Positions 51,635 through 61,170 of a DNA stretch of 64,000 bases are shown here, piece by piece (position 1 is the first letter of the stretch; every line of letters begins with the position of its first letter). Under the pieces are notes generated by a model, which had not been told where the DNA came from, searched no databases, and worked only from the letters and a program-made list of their open reading frames with translations. Origin of the DNA: Pseudomonas sp. QS1027. GTDB lineage: Bacteria; Pseudomonadota; Gammaproteobacteria; Pseudomonadales; Pseudomonadaceae. The position numbers and the translations under genes were made by a program. The stretch is from contig NZ_PHSU01000003.1 of assembly GCF_002814235.1 (NCBI RefSeq), positions 434,001 through 498,000 of the forward strand, given 5' to 3'.

Positions 51635-53341
51635 ATGCAGCCGGGAGCGGAGTCGCTGACGGTACTGATCGCCGAGGATGGTGCGGCCGATCGGTTGCTG
51701 CTCTCGAGCATTGTCAGGCGCCAGGGGCATGGTGTACTGACCGCCAGCAATGGCGCCGAGGCCGTTGCCCTGTTCGAGGCGCAGCGGCCACAGCTGGTGC
51801 TGATGGACGCGATGATGCCGGTGATGGATGGTTTCGAGGCGGCGCGCCAGATCAAGTTGCTGGCCGGCGAGTCACTGGTGCCGATCATCTTCCTGACCTC
51901 CATGACCGAAGTCGATGGGCTGGTGCGCTGCCTGGAGGCCGGCGGTGACGACTTTCTGGAAAAGCCCTACAACCAGGTGATCCTCGGGGCCAAGATCAAG
52001 GCCATGGACCGTCTCAGGCGCCTGCAGGACACCGTCCTGCAACAGCGCGACCTGATTGCCCGGCACCATGACTACCTGCTCAACGAGCAGCGGGTCGCCA
52101 AGGCGGTCTTCGACAAGGTGGCCCACTCCGGCTGCCTGAACGCGCCGAATATCCGCTACATGCAATCGCCTTATGCGCTGTTCAACGGCGACCTGTTGCT
52201 GGCGGCCTATACCCCGGCCGGCGATATGCACGTGCTGCTCGGCGACTTTACCGGCCATGGCCTGCCGGCGGCGGTCGGGGCGATGCCGCTGGCGGAAGTG
52301 TTCTACGGCATGACCGCCAAGGGTTATGGCCTGGCGGAAACCCTGCGGGAGATGAATGCCAAGCTCAAGCGTATCCTGCCGGTGGACATGTTCTGCTGTG
52401 CGACCTTTCTCTGCCTGAGCTCGCAACGCCAGGTGGTGGAGGTGTGGAATGGCGGCATGCCGGACGGCTACCTGCATCGGGTCGCCACGGGAGAGCGTCA
52501 GCCGCTGGTGGCGCGGAACCTGCCGCTGGGGGTGCTGGGCGCGGAATTGTTCGACTACCACACCGATGTCTACCCCATGGCCCAGGGCGATCGGGTCTTC
52601 CTGCTCTCCGACGGGGTGATCGATACCTGCAACAGCGACGAGCAGTTGTTCGGCGTGGAGCGCCTGCAGGAGGTCTTCGCCGCCAACCGGGAACCGGATC
52701 GCCTGTTCGAGGATATCCAGGACGCCTTGCATCGCTTTCGCGGCGAGGCCCGGGATGATGTGAGCATGGTCCAGGTCAGCCTGCCGGCACCGACGCGGCA
52801 GTTGCCGAACGCCATGATCTATTCCGACAGCGGTGAATCCTGCCCGCTGGACTGGTCGGTGAGCTTCGAGTTTCGCGCGGCAACCCTCAAGCGTTTCAAC
52901 CCGCTGCCGTACATGTTGCAGCTGCTGATGGAGGTGCATGGCTTGCGCACCCAGAGCGGGGCGCTCTATAGCGTCCTCGCCGAGCTCTACTCCAACGCCC
53001 TGGAACATGGTGTCCTCGGCCTGGATTCGAGCCTCAAGCGCGATGTGCAGGGATTTGCGCAATACTATGAACAACGCAATCGGCGTCTGCTCGAACTGGA
53101 AGAGGGATTCGTCCGGGTGCGCCTGCAGGTGATCCCGCAGGGCGAGGGCGGTCGGTTGGACATACAGGTCGATGACAGCGGCAACGGTTTCGACGTGACC
53201 AGGGTGATGGAACGTCCCGCGACTACCGACCGGCTGTCGGGGCGCGGCGTGGGGTTGGTGCGCCAACTCGGCCGCAATGCCTGTTGGTCGGACAACGGGC
53301 GCAGTGCCCACGTGGAGTTTTCGTGGGAGGCTCAGGCATAA
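51635..53341 (+). CDS. hsbR: Response regulator phosphatase/kinase HsbR
   Basis: A 568-residue protein with three parts: a receiver domain (1-120, phospho-acceptor D58 in LVLMDAMMPVMDG), a PP2C/SpoIIE phosphatase domain (about 165-380, GDFTGHGLPAAVGAM, LLSDGVID) and a C-terminal HATPase kinase domain (LAELYSNALEHG, VDDSGNGFDVTRV, GRGVGLVRQLG). It dephosphorylates or phosphorylates HsbA depending on its own phosphorylation by HptB. The start ATG 51635 is four bases after hsbA. Confidence 0.92.
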   Translation: MQPGAESLTVLIAEDGAADRLLLSSIVRRQGHGVLTASNGAEAVALFEAQRPQLVLMDAMMPVMDGFEAARQIKLLAGESLVPIIFLTSMTEVDGLVRCLEAGGDDFLEKPYNQVILGAKIKAMDRLRRLQDTVLQQRDLIARHHDYLLNEQRVAKAVFDKVAHSGCLNAPNIRYMQSPYALFNGDLLLAAYTPAGDMHVLLGDFTGHGLPAAVGAMPLAEVFYGMTAKGYGLAETLREMNAKLKRILPVDMFCCATFLCLSSQRQVVEVWNGGMPDGYLHRVATGERQPLVARNLPLGVLGAELFDYHTDVYPMAQGDRVFLLSDGVIDTCNSDEQLFGVERLQEVFAANREPDRLFEDIQDALHRFRGEARDDVSMVQVSLPAPTRQLPNAMIYSDSGESCPLDWSVSFEFRAATLKRFNPLPYMLQLLMEVHGLRTQSGALYSVLAELYSNALEHGVLGLDSSLKRDVQGFAQYYEQRNRRLLELEEGFVRVRLQVIPQGEGGRLDIQVDDSGNGFDVTRVMERPATTDRLSGRGVGLVRQLGRNACWSDNGRSAHVEFSWEAQA

Positions 53342-53370
53342 TTCGCGGGTGTGGAGCAGGGAGCGATCAA

Positions 53371-53727
53371 GTGAACGATGATATGGAGCATCTGGACCGC
53401 GATGCACTCAGTGCATTGCAGGACATCATGGAAGATGAGTATCCGCTGTTGCTGGATACCTTTCTGGAGGATTCGAGCAAACGCCTGGGGCAATTGCATC
53501 AGGCGAGCAATGCTGCGGATCTCGCCGCGGCGGCCCACAGTTTCAAGGGCAGCAGCAGCAACATGGGTGCGTTGCGCCTGGCCGAACTTTGCCGGCAGTT
53601 GGAGCAGCTTGCCGGGCAATCGCCGCTGGCCGGCGTCGAAGGGCTGATCAACCAGATTGACCGTGAATATGAAGTGGTGCGGCGCTTTTACGAGAGCGAG
53701 CGCGAACGCTTTCCGGTCAGGCCCTAG
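53371..53727 (+). CDS. hptB: Histidine phosphotransfer protein HptB
   Basis: A 118-residue Hpt protein relaying phosphate from hybrid kinases to HsbR. The phosphoacceptor is H56 in AAAHSFKGSSSNMGA, with the usual LxxLCRQLEQL helix following. I chose GTG 53371, which is correctly spaced from AGGGAG at 53357; ATG 53383 is too far from it and the upstream ATG at 53284 lies within hsbR. It completes the hsbA-hsbR-hptB set. Confidence 0.92.
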   Translation: MNDDMEHLDRDALSALQDIMEDEYPLLLDTFLEDSSKRLGQLHQASNAADLAAAAHSFKGSSSNMGALRLAELCRQLEQLAGQSPLAGVEGLINQIDREYEVVRRFYESERERFPVRP

Positions 53728-53765
53728 CCCCCGGAGGGGGCGTACCTGAGTCAGTCGGGCAAAGA

Positions 53766-53783
53766 TGGCCCGAACCTTGCTAT
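53766..53783 (+). promoter_or_regulatory. Sigma-54 promoter of fliK
   Basis: TGGCCCGAACCTTGCTA: GG at 53767-53768 and GC at 53779-53780 are ten bases apart, with TTGCT as the -12. The start would be near 53792. Because this lies downstream of the ATG at 53765, the translated fliK must begin at 53831. Confidence 0.82.
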
Positions 53784-53830
53784 TCTTCCTGCACTGTACT
53801 TACGACCCCTGTGCAGCGGAGACCGTATCA

Positions 53831-55309
53831 ATGTCATTCGTCCCTAATTCGCTCCTCCAGGCCAACGCTGCCGTCAAGCCGCAGGCGGACCCTGTCATTC
53901 CTGCTCCGACCGTTGTCGCGCCGCCCAAGGACAATGCTTTCAGCTTTGCGCAGGTCTACCAGAACACCCAGAGCAATCCGGTCAAGGTCGCCTTCAATCC
54001 GGTCAAGCCCATGGCGGATCAGGCCCCGGTAGTGCCGTCGAAGCCGGACGCACCGGTCAGCAACGCCAACAACCAGGATGCCTCCGCGCAGTCATCGGTT
54101 GCCGGTAGCGGCAAATCCTTGCCTGCCGACAAGTCGACCAAGGCGGATGGCAAGACGGCGTCGGCCGATGACAAGGGCGCGCCTGGCAAGACCGCGGCCG
54201 ACGGCACGACGGCTTCGACCGATACGGCCAAGTCCGACGACAAGACCGCTTCGAGCGATGACAGCACCACGTCCACCGATACGCCCGTCGCCGTAGCAAC
54301 GCCGGACCCGACCGTTGATCCGGCCCTGCTCCAGGCGGCCGCCGCTGCGGCGACCCCGGCTCCGGCAGCCCCGGTCGACCCGACCCCGGTCCAGGCGACG
54401 TTGGCGGCAGCGGTCGGTGCCGCGGCCAAGCCGGCTGTCGCGACAACCCCTGCTGCCGGCGATGATTTCGATCCGGCCGCCGACCCGCTGGACAATCTGC
54501 CGGCGGTACGCCTGGCCATGGAGCAGGGCGGCCACGTATCCAGTGGCAGCCAGACCTCGGCGAAATCCTCCGACGACACCAGCACCAACACTGATGCCAC
54601 CGATTCGACGCTGGCGCAGAACCAGGCCAATAACGTCGTGACGATGCTGGATCAGAAGAGCGATCCGGGCAGCAGCGACCAGGACGGCGACAAGTCCTTC
54701 AAGACCCTGATCGATGACGGTCTCAAGGATATCAAGAGTGCCTCCAGCGACACCCGGGTCGACGATTTCGCCAATCGCCTGGCGGCGCTGACCCAGGCGG
54801 CCACGCCCAAGACCGCGAATGCACTGCCGGCCAACCAGCCGCTGGCGATGCACCAGAGCGGTTGGAGCGAAGAAGTGGTCAATCGGGTCATGTACCTTTC
54901 CAGCGCCAACCTCAAGTCGGCGGAGATTCAGCTGCAGCCTGCCGAACTGGGGCGCCTGGATATCAAGGTGAACATGTCGGCCGACCAGCCGACGCAGATC
55001 AGCTTCATCAGCGCCCACGCCGGGGTGCGCGACGCCCTGGAAGGCAACATGCCGCGCCTGCGTGACATGCTGCAACAGCAAGGCCTGGGTCAGGCCGACG
55101 TCACGGTTTCCGACCAGGCCCGTGGTTGGGCCGGCCAGGGCCAGGGTGCGCAGCAGCAACAGCAGCAGGCGCACAAAGGCAGCGGCAGTGGCGGTAGCCT
55201 CAGTGGCGACAGCGAGGATGACCTGTCGGTGGGCGCGGTCAGCGAAGCGGCCGCTGCGGCCAGCACCAGCGTGGTGGTCGGTTCCAGCGCAGTCGACTAT
55301 TACGCCTGA
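53831..55309 (+). CDS. fliK: Hook-length control protein FliK
   Basis: A 492-residue export substrate that measures hook length. The N-terminal two-thirds is disordered and low in complexity, rich in Ala, Asp, Lys, Ser and Thr (residues about 60-240). The C-terminal Flg_hook domain is at about 345-445 (LQPAELGRLDIKVNMSADQ, PRLRDMLQQQGLGQADVTVS), followed by a Gln-run and Gly-rich tail. The start is ATG 53831 (MSFVPNSLLQ), fixed by the sigma-54 promoter upstream and GGAG at about 53816. Confidence 0.95.
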   Translation: MSFVPNSLLQANAAVKPQADPVIPAPTVVAPPKDNAFSFAQVYQNTQSNPVKVAFNPVKPMADQAPVVPSKPDAPVSNANNQDASAQSSVAGSGKSLPADKSTKADGKTASADDKGAPGKTAADGTTASTDTAKSDDKTASSDDSTTSTDTPVAVATPDPTVDPALLQAAAAAATPAPAAPVDPTPVQATLAAAVGAAAKPAVATTPAAGDDFDPAADPLDNLPAVRLAMEQGGHVSSGSQTSAKSSDDTSTNTDATDSTLAQNQANNVVTMLDQKSDPGSSDQDGDKSFKTLIDDGLKDIKSASSDTRVDDFANRLAALTQAATPKTANALPANQPLAMHQSGWSEEVVNRVMYLSSANLKSAEIQLQPAELGRLDIKVNMSADQPTQISFISAHAGVRDALEGNMPRLRDMLQQQGLGQADVTVSDQARGWAGQGQGAQQQQQQAHKGSGSGGSLSGDSEDDLSVGAVSEAAAAASTSVVVGSSAVDYYA

Positions 55310-55361
55310 TGTGGCACTAAACCTGCGGTTTACATGGGGTTTTGCGGTGTACACCACTCTC

Positions 55362-55446
55362 TAGGAGCCGGCTTGCTGGCGATGGCGTCCGCAAGATCGA
55401 TGCAGGGCTTGCCGGCCTCATCGCCAGCAAGCCCTGCTCCTACAGG
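55362..55446. repeat. REP-type inverted pair
   Basis: TAGGAGCCGGCTTGCTGGCG at 55362-55381 is answered by CATCGCCAGCAAGCCCTGCT from 55419, followed by CCTACAGG. The arms are those of the element at 254-343. An inner pair (AGGGCTTGCCGGCC) lies between them. It sits between fliK and the fliL promoter, in tandem orientation, and may end or stabilise the fliK message. Confidence 0.85.
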
Positions 55447-55488
55447 TTCCGCTGTATTTCGAAGACTGTATTTCCCTCATGCCCAATC

Positions 55489-55505
55489 TGGCATAACACT
55501 TGCTC
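55489..55505 (+). promoter_or_regulatory. Sigma-54 promoter of the fliL operon
   Basis: TGGCATAACACTTGCT: GG at 55490-55491 and GC at 55502-55503 are ten bases apart, with both consensus blocks recognisable. The start would be near 55515, 40 bases ahead of fliL. It drives fliLMNOPQR and flhB. Confidence 0.85.
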
Positions 55506-55554
55506 CTGCCTTGCCGTGCGACTATGAAAAATCGAATAGTGACGGATTATTGGC

Positions 55555-56061
55555 ATGGCGAAGAGCGAAGCAGCGGTAAAAGAACCCGGCAGTAAGAGCA
55601 AACTCAAGCTGATCATCGTCATTGTGCTGGGCGCGCTGCTGGCCATCGGCTTGTCGGTGGGCGCGACCTGGTACTTCATGCACAGTGCCCAGAGCAAGCC
55701 GGCACCGGCCCCGGCCGAAGCGGCCACCAGCGGCAAGCAGCCGGCGATTTTCGAGCCCATGGCCCCGGCCTTTGTCACCAACTTCAAGGACGCCAGCGGT
55801 CGCCAGCGCTACATGCAGGTGAGCATCACCTTGCTGGCGCGCAACCAGGCCGACCTGGATGCCCTCAAGGTGCACATGCCGGTGATCCGCAACAACCTGG
55901 TGATGCTGTTCTCCGGCCAGACCTACGAAACCCTCGCGACCCCGGTCGGCCAGGAACTGCTGCGCCAGAAAGCCACTGCCAGCGTGCAGGAAGTGGCGCA
56001 GAAGGAAGTCGGCAAAGTGGTAGTCGAACAGCTGCTCTTCACTAACTACGTATTGCAGTAG
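55555..56061 (+). CDS. fliL: Basal body-associated protein FliL
   Basis: A 168-residue inner-membrane protein near the stator. It has a lysine-rich cytoplasmic N-terminus, one transmembrane helix (LKLIIVIVLGALLAIGLSVG, about 17-36) and a periplasmic domain (YMQVSITLLARNQADLDALK). The C-terminus QLLFTNYVLQ is typical. It opens the fliLMNOPQR operon. Confidence 0.96.
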   Translation: MAKSEAAVKEPGSKSKLKLIIVIVLGALLAIGLSVGATWYFMHSAQSKPAPAPAEAATSGKQPAIFEPMAPAFVTNFKDASGRQRYMQVSITLLARNQADLDALKVHMPVIRNNLVMLFSGQTYETLATPVGQELLRQKATASVQEVAQKEVGKVVVEQLLFTNYVLQ

Positions 56062-56070
56062 GATCACGAC

Positions 56071-57039
56071 ATGGCCGTGCAGGATCTGCTGTCCCAGGAT
56101 GAGATCGACGCCCTCTTGCACGGCGTCGATGACGGTCTGGTACAGACCGAAACCGCTGCCGAGCCCGGCAGTGTCAAAAGTTACGACCTGACCAGCCAGG
56201 ATCGCATCGTCCGCGGACGCATGCCGACCCTGGAAATGATCAACGAACGTTTCGCCCGCTACACCCGCATCAGCATGTTCAACATGCTGCGCCGTTCCGC
56301 CGACGTGGCGGTGGGGGGGGTGCAGGTGATGAAGTTCGGCGAATATGTGCATTCGCTCTATGTCCCCACCAGCCTCAACCTGGTGAAGATCAAGCCGCTG
56401 CGCGGCACCGCCCTGTTCATCCTCGATGCCAAGCTGGTGTTCAAGCTGGTGGACAACTTTTTCGGCGGCGACGGTCGCCACGCCAAGATCGAAGGTCGTG
56501 AATTCACCCCCACCGAACTGCGGGTGGTGCGCATGGTGCTGGAGCAGGCGTTCATCGACCTCAAGGAAGCCTGGCAGGCGATCATGGAAGTCAATTTCGA
56601 GTACATCAACTCGGAAGTGAACCCGGCCATGGCCAACATCGTCGGGCCCAGCGAAGCGGTGGTGGTCTCGACTTTCCATATCGAACTCGATGGTGGTGGC
56701 GGTGACCTGCACGTGACCATGCCGTACTCGATGATCGAGCCGGTGCGGGAAATGCTCGACGCCGGTTTCCAATCGGACCTGGACGACCAGGACGAGCGCT
56801 GGGTCAAGGCCCTGCGCGAAGACGTGCTCGATGTGGCCGTGCCGCTCAGTGCCACGGTTGCCCGTCGCCAGTTGCGCCTGCGGGACATCCTGCACATGCA
56901 GCCGGGTGACGTGATTCCGGTGGAGCTGCCGGAAGAGATGGTGATGCGCGCCAATGGCGTGCCGTCGTTCAAGGTCAAGCTCGGTTCCCACAAGGGCAAC
57001 CTGGCGCTGCAAGTGATTGAGCCGATCGGGCGCCGCTAG
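56071..57039 (+). CDS. fliM: Motor switch protein FliM
   Basis: A 322-residue C-ring protein. The N-terminal LLSQDEIDALLHGVDD is the CheY-P binding peptide. The middle domain has the GGXG-like loop (FFGGDGRHAKIEGREFTPTE), and the C-terminal part is the SpoA-type domain (PLSATVARRQLRLRDILHMQ). It forms the C-ring with FliG and FliN. It lies nine bases after fliL. Confidence 0.98.
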   Translation: MAVQDLLSQDEIDALLHGVDDGLVQTETAAEPGSVKSYDLTSQDRIVRGRMPTLEMINERFARYTRISMFNMLRRSADVAVGGVQVMKFGEYVHSLYVPTSLNLVKIKPLRGTALFILDAKLVFKLVDNFFGGDGRHAKIEGREFTPTELRVVRMVLEQAFIDLKEAWQAIMEVNFEYINSEVNPAMANIVGPSEAVVVSTFHIELDGGGGDLHVTMPYSMIEPVREMLDAGFQSDLDDQDERWVKALREDVLDVAVPLSATVARRQLRLRDILHMQPGDVIPVELPEEMVMRANGVPSFKVKLGSHKGNLALQVIEPIGRR

Positions 57040-57095
57040 GGGGCCGGTCAGGAACGTGCTGTGTTAACTGAATTTCTGCTCGCCGAGGACAACTG

Positions 57096-57560
57096 ATGGC
57101 TAATGATGATATGACTTCCCCGGACGACCAGGCCCTGGCCGACGAATGGGCGGCTGCCCTGGAAGAAACCGGCGATGCCGGCCAGTCCGATATCGATGCC
57201 TTGCTGGCGGCGGATTCCGGCAATTCGTCGGGTTCCAACCGCCTGCCCATGGAAGAATTCGGCAGCGTGCCGAAGAACAACGATCCGGTAACCCTGGACG
57301 GTCCGAACCTGGAAGTGATCCTCGATATCCCGGTGTCGATTTCCATGGAAGTCGGCAGCACCGATATCAACATCCGCAACCTGCTGCAATTGAACCAGGG
57401 TTCGGTGATCGAACTCGATCGCCTGGCCGGTGAGCCGTTGGACGTATTGGTCAATGGCACGCTGATCGCCCACGGTGAAGTGGTCGTGGTCAACGAAAAG
57501 TTCGGTATCCGTCTGACCGACGTGATCAGTCCGAGCGAACGCATCAAGAAGTTGCGCTGA
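57096..57560 (+). CDS. fliN: Motor switch protein FliN
   Basis: A 154-residue C-ring protein with an acidic N-terminal extension (about 1-65) and the SpoA domain at the end (ILDIPVSISMEVGSTDINIR, GEVVVVNEKFGIRLTDVISP). It also docks FliH for export. The fliO ATG follows the stop directly. Confidence 0.98.
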   Translation: MANDDMTSPDDQALADEWAAALEETGDAGQSDIDALLAADSGNSSGSNRLPMEEFGSVPKNNDPVTLDGPNLEVILDIPVSISMEVGSTDINIRNLLQLNQGSVIELDRLAGEPLDVLVNGTLIAHGEVVVVNEKFGIRLTDVISPSERIKKLR

Positions 57561-57995
57561 ATGAACAGGCTTCTCGGCATCCTGCTGCTGTCGCCGCTCA
57601 GTGCCTGGGCGGCGGAACCACTGGCCACGGCGGCAGCGGCTACGCCGAGCACCCCGGGCAGCATGGCCGGGCAGTTGACGCAACTGGTGCTCGGCTTGCT
57701 GCTGGTGCTGGGGATCATCTTTTTCCTCGCCTGGCTGCTGCGCCGTGTGCAGCAGGTCGGGCCGGGGGCGAAGGGACGGCAGGTCATCGAACTGATCGGC
57801 TCGCGGGCCCTCGGGCCGCGTGACCGTCTGGTGCTGGTGCAGGTCGGCAACGAGCAGATCCTGCTCGGGCTGACACCGGGCACCATCACTGCGTTGCATG
57901 TGCTCAAGGAACCGGTCCAGGTGTCGAGCGGCGAGCAGGCCACGCCTGAATTCGCTCAACGCCTGATGGAATTGCTGGGTAAGGATAAGAAGTGA
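57561..57995 (+). CDS. fliO: Flagellar export protein FliO
   Basis: A 144-residue membrane protein that helps assemble the FliP export core. It has an N-terminal signal-like segment ([19 protein letters not shown]), a transmembrane helix ([20 protein letters not shown], about 40-59) and a C-terminal domain ([29 protein letters not shown]). It begins at the base after the fliN stop and overlaps fliP by one base. Confidence 0.95.
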   Translation: MNRLLGILLLSPLSAWAAEPLATAAAATPSTPGSMAGQLTQLVLGLLLVLGIIFFLAWLLRRVQQVGPGAKGRQVIELIGSRALGPRDRLVLVQVGNEQILLGLTPGTITALHVLKEPVQVSSGEQATPEFAQRLMELLGKDKK

Positions 57996-58747
57996 TGGGT
58001 GCTTTGCGGTTTGTCTTGACGTTGGCCTTGCTGTTGGCGGCGCCTCTGGCGCTGGCGGCCGATCCATTGTCGATCCCGGCGATCACCCTCGGCACCGGGG
58101 CCAACGGCCAGCAGGAATATTCGGTCAACCTGCAAATCCTGCTGATCATGACGGCGCTGAGTTTTATCCCGGCGTTCCTCATGCTGATGACCAGCTTCAC
58201 CCGGATCATCATTGTCTTCTCGATTCTGCGTCAGGCCCTGGGCCTGCAATCGACGCCTTCGAACCAGATCCTCACCGGCATGGCACTGTTCCTGACCATG
58301 TTCATCATGGCGCCGGTCTACGACAAGGTGAACCATGATGCCCTGCAGCCCTACCTGGCCGACAAGATGACGGCCCAGGATGCGGTGCTCAAGGCCGAAG
58401 TGCCGATCAAGGACTTCATGCTGGCGCAGATCCGCACCAGCGACCTGGAGCTGTTCATGCGCCTGTCCAAGCGCACCGACATTGCCACGCCCGACCAGGC
58501 GCCGCTGACCATTATCGTGCCGGCCTTCATCACCTCGGAATTGAAGACCGCGTTCCAGATCGGCTTCATGATCTTCATTCCGTTCCTGATCATCGACCTG
58601 GTCGTGGCCAGTGTGCTGATGGCCATGGGTATGATGATGCTGTCGCCACTGATTATTTCCCTGCCGTTCAAGATCATGCTGTTCGTGCTGGTGGATGGCT
58701 GGGCGTTGATCATCGGTACCCTGGCCGGCAGTTTTGGCGGTGTCTAG
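57995..58747 (+). CDS. fliP: Flagellar export gate protein FliP
   Basis: A 250-residue core component of the export channel. A cleavable signal ([20 protein letters not shown]) is followed by the family segments [40 protein letters not shown] and [21 protein letters not shown] use ATG 57995 (TGATG overlap with fliO, AAGGA upstream) rather than the GTG at 57992. FliP, FliQ and FliR form a helical gate. Confidence 0.97.
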   Translation: MGALRFVLTLALLLAAPLALAADPLSIPAITLGTGANGQQEYSVNLQILLIMTALSFIPAFLMLMTSFTRIIIVFSILRQALGLQSTPSNQILTGMALFLTMFIMAPVYDKVNHDALQPYLADKMTAQDAVLKAEVPIKDFMLAQIRTSDLELFMRLSKRTDIATPDQAPLTIIVPAFITSELKTAFQIGFMIFIPFLIIDLVVASVLMAMGMMMLSPLIISLPFKIMLFVLVDGWALIIGTLAGSFGGV

Positions 58748-58762
58748 AGCGAGTGACGTGCA

Positions 58763-59032
58763 ATGACTCCTGAAGTCGCAGTCGACATATTCCGTGATGC
58801 CCTCTGGTTGACCACCCTGATGGTCGCCGTGCTGGTGATCCCGAGCCTGGTGGTGGGCTTGATCGTGGCGATATTCCAGGCGGCCACCCAGATCAACGAA
58901 CAGACCCTGAGCTTCCTGCCGCGCATGCTGGTGATGCTGGTCACCCTGATCGTCGCCGGACCTTGGCTGGTGCAGAAGTTCATGGAGTACATCCTGTCGC
59001 TGTACGGCAGCATTCCTCAGGTCATCGGCTGA
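58763..59032 (+). CDS. fliQ: Flagellar export gate protein FliQ
   Basis: An 89-residue two-helix membrane protein (TLMVAVLVIPSLVVGLIVAI and FLPRMLVMLVTLIVAGPWLV). FQAATQINEQTLSFLPR between the helices is diagnostic. It is the standard length for FliQ. It lies one base before fliR. Confidence 0.98.
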   Translation: MTPEVAVDIFRDALWLTTLMVAVLVIPSLVVGLIVAIFQAATQINEQTLSFLPRMLVMLVTLIVAGPWLVQKFMEYILSLYGSIPQVIG

Positions 59033-59033
59033 T

Positions 59034-59816
59034 ATGTCGCTGCTCGCGCTGACCGATACGCAGATCAGCAGCTGGGTCGCGAGCTTCATGCTGCCGGCGT
59101 TCCGGGTCGGCGCGGTGATCATGACCATGCCGATTTTCGGGACCACCTTGTTGCCGCGCCGGATCCGCATGTATTTCATCCTGGCAATCACGGTGGTCAT
59201 TGCCCCCGGCCTGCCGCCCATGCCCGAGGTGCACCCGCTGGACCTGAGCGGGCTGCTGCTGATCGCCGAGCAGATCATCTTCGGTGCCTTGCTCGGTTTT
59301 TCCCTGCAATTGTTTTTCCAGGCCTTCGTGGTGGCCGGGCAGATCATCGCGATCCAGATGGGCATGGGCTTCGCGTCCATGGTCGACCCGGTCAACGGTG
59401 TTTCGGCGGCGGTGATCGGGCAGTTCTTCACCATGCTGGTGACACTGATGTTCCTGGCGATGAACGGTCACCTGGTGGTCATCGAAGTGCTGACCGAGAG
59501 TTTCACCACCTTTCCGGTGGGCAGCGGGCTGTCGACCACGGACCTCTGGGAGATCTCCGGCAAGCTCGGCTGGGTGCTCGGGGCGGCGTTGGTGCTGGTA
59601 CTGCCGGCGATCACCGCGTTGCTGGTGGTGAACATCGCGTTCGGCATCATGACCCGCGCCGCGCCGCAACTGAACATCTTCTCCATTGGTTTTCCGCTGA
59701 TCCTGGTGCTGGGGATGATCATTCTCTGGGTCAGCCTGGGCGACATTCTCAACCAGTATCAACCGCTAGCCGATGAGGCCCTGCAGTTTTTACGTGGACT
59801 GGCACGGGTGCGCTGA
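59034..59816 (+). CDS. fliR: Flagellar export gate protein FliR
   Basis: A 260-residue polytopic membrane protein with about six hydrophobic helices. ALLGFSLQLFFQAFVVAGQI and GMGFASMVDPVNGVSAAVIG are the conserved FliR segments, and APQLNIFSIGFPLILVLGMI the end helix. It completes the FliPQR gate. flhB follows after three bases. Confidence 0.97.
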   Translation: MSLLALTDTQISSWVASFMLPAFRVGAVIMTMPIFGTTLLPRRIRMYFILAITVVIAPGLPPMPEVHPLDLSGLLLIAEQIIFGALLGFSLQLFFQAFVVAGQIIAIQMGMGFASMVDPVNGVSAAVIGQFFTMLVTLMFLAMNGHLVVIEVLTESFTTFPVGSGLSTTDLWEISGKLGWVLGAALVLVLPAITALLVVNIAFGIMTRAAPQLNIFSIGFPLILVLGMIILWVSLGDILNQYQPLADEALQFLRGLARVR

Positions 59817-59819
59817 ACC

Positions 59820-60959
59820 ATGGCAGAGAGCGAGAGTGGCCAGGACAAGACAGAAGACCCCACGGACAAAAAGAAAAAGGATGCCCGGGAGAAGGGTGAG
59901 GTCGCCCGTTCCAAGGAGCTCAACACCTTTGCCGTGATGATGGCCGGTGCCGGTGCCTTGCTGATGTTCGGCGGCACCCTGGCCCAGGATCTGGCCGAGT
60001 TGATGCGCATGAACTTCACCCTGAGCCGGGAAGTGGTGCTCGACCAGCGCTACATGGGGATTTTTCTCCTGCGCTCCGGCGAAATGGCGATCTGGGCCGT
60101 GCAGCCGATCCTGCTCACTGCTCTGGCCGCCGCCCTGATCGGGCCGATCGCCCTCGGCGGGTGGTTGTTCTCGCCCGGCACCCTGGCACCGAAGTTCAGT
60201 CGGATGAACCCCTTCCCGGGGATCAAGCGGATGTTCTCGGCCAAGTCGGTGATGGAGCTGCTCAAGGCCATCGGCAAGTTCACCATCATTCTGTTCGTGG
60301 GGCTGTCGGTGCTGTCTTCGGATATCGACGATCTGGTACGGATCGCCCATGAACCGCTGGAGTCGGCGGTCATCCACAGCCTGCAACTGGTGGGCTGGAG
60401 TACCTTGTGGATGTCCCTGGGGCTGTTGATCATTGCCGCCGTGGATGTGCCGGTGCAGCTCTATACGGCCCACCAGCGCTTGCTGATGACCAAGCAGGAA
60501 ATACGTGACGAGCACAAGGACCAGGAGGGTCGGCCGGAGGTCAAGCAGCGGATTCGCCAGTTGCAGCGCGAAATGTCCCAGCGACGGATGATGGCGGCGA
60601 TTCCCGAAGCGGATGTGGTCATCACCAACCCGACCCACTATGCCGTGGCGCTCAAATACGACGCGGACAAGGGCGGGGCGCCGGTGTTGCTGGCCAAGGG
60701 TAGCGACTTCCTGGCCCTGAAAATCCGCGAGATCGCCGTCGAGCACGATATCCTGCTGCTCGAATCGCCGGCCCTGGCGCGTTCGATCTACTACTCCACC
60801 GACCTGGATCAGGAAATTCCGGCGGGCCTGTACCTGGCGGTGGCACAAGTGCTGGCGTACGTCTTCCAGATCCGTCAGTACCGCGCCGGCAAGGGCAAGC
60901 GCCCCGATCCGCTCAAGGGCGACCTGCCGATTCCGCCGGACCTGCGTCGCGACTCTTGA
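59820..60959 (+). CDS. flhB: Export specificity switch protein FlhB
   Basis: A 379-residue protein with a basic N-terminus, four membrane helices (from about 35 to 215) and a cytoplasmic domain that self-cleaves at NPTH (270-273, VVITNPTHYAVALKY). FKMKRQ-type cleavage-domain features (VKQRIRQLQREMSQRRMM) precede it. With FliK it switches export from hook to filament proteins. It is the last gene of the fliL operon; in this strain an extra gene separates it from flhA. Confidence 0.98.
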   Translation: MAESESGQDKTEDPTDKKKKDAREKGEVARSKELNTFAVMMAGAGALLMFGGTLAQDLAELMRMNFTLSREVVLDQRYMGIFLLRSGEMAIWAVQPILLTALAAALIGPIALGGWLFSPGTLAPKFSRMNPFPGIKRMFSAKSVMELLKAIGKFTIILFVGLSVLSSDIDDLVRIAHEPLESAVIHSLQLVGWSTLWMSLGLLIIAAVDVPVQLYTAHQRLLMTKQEIRDEHKDQEGRPEVKQRIRQLQREMSQRRMMAAIPEADVVITNPTHYAVALKYDADKGGAPVLLAKGSDFLALKIREIAVEHDILLLESPALARSIYYSTDLDQEIPAGLYLAVAQVLAYVFQIRQYRAGKGKRPDPLKGDLPIPPDLRRDS

Positions 60960-61170
60960 GGTAAGCGCCAGCTCTGTTGGCATACTTGCGTTGGCGTGTT
61001 TTTACGCGTTCCACGTCGGCCATTCTCGGGAGAGCAGGGCGACCAACGGCAGTGTTTTCTGCACAAACCTGTCAATTCTGACAGTAGACCGCGTTCGCTT
61101 GCCTGGCGCCTCATAGGCTCCATGGATGTTTCATTCTTCTCAGGGATGACCCGCATGGGAGCGAACAATC

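Noticed and set aside
60979..60989. TTGGCATACTTGC downstream of flhB as a sigma-54 promoter
   Set aside because: Only seven bases lie between GG and GC, whereas ten are required.
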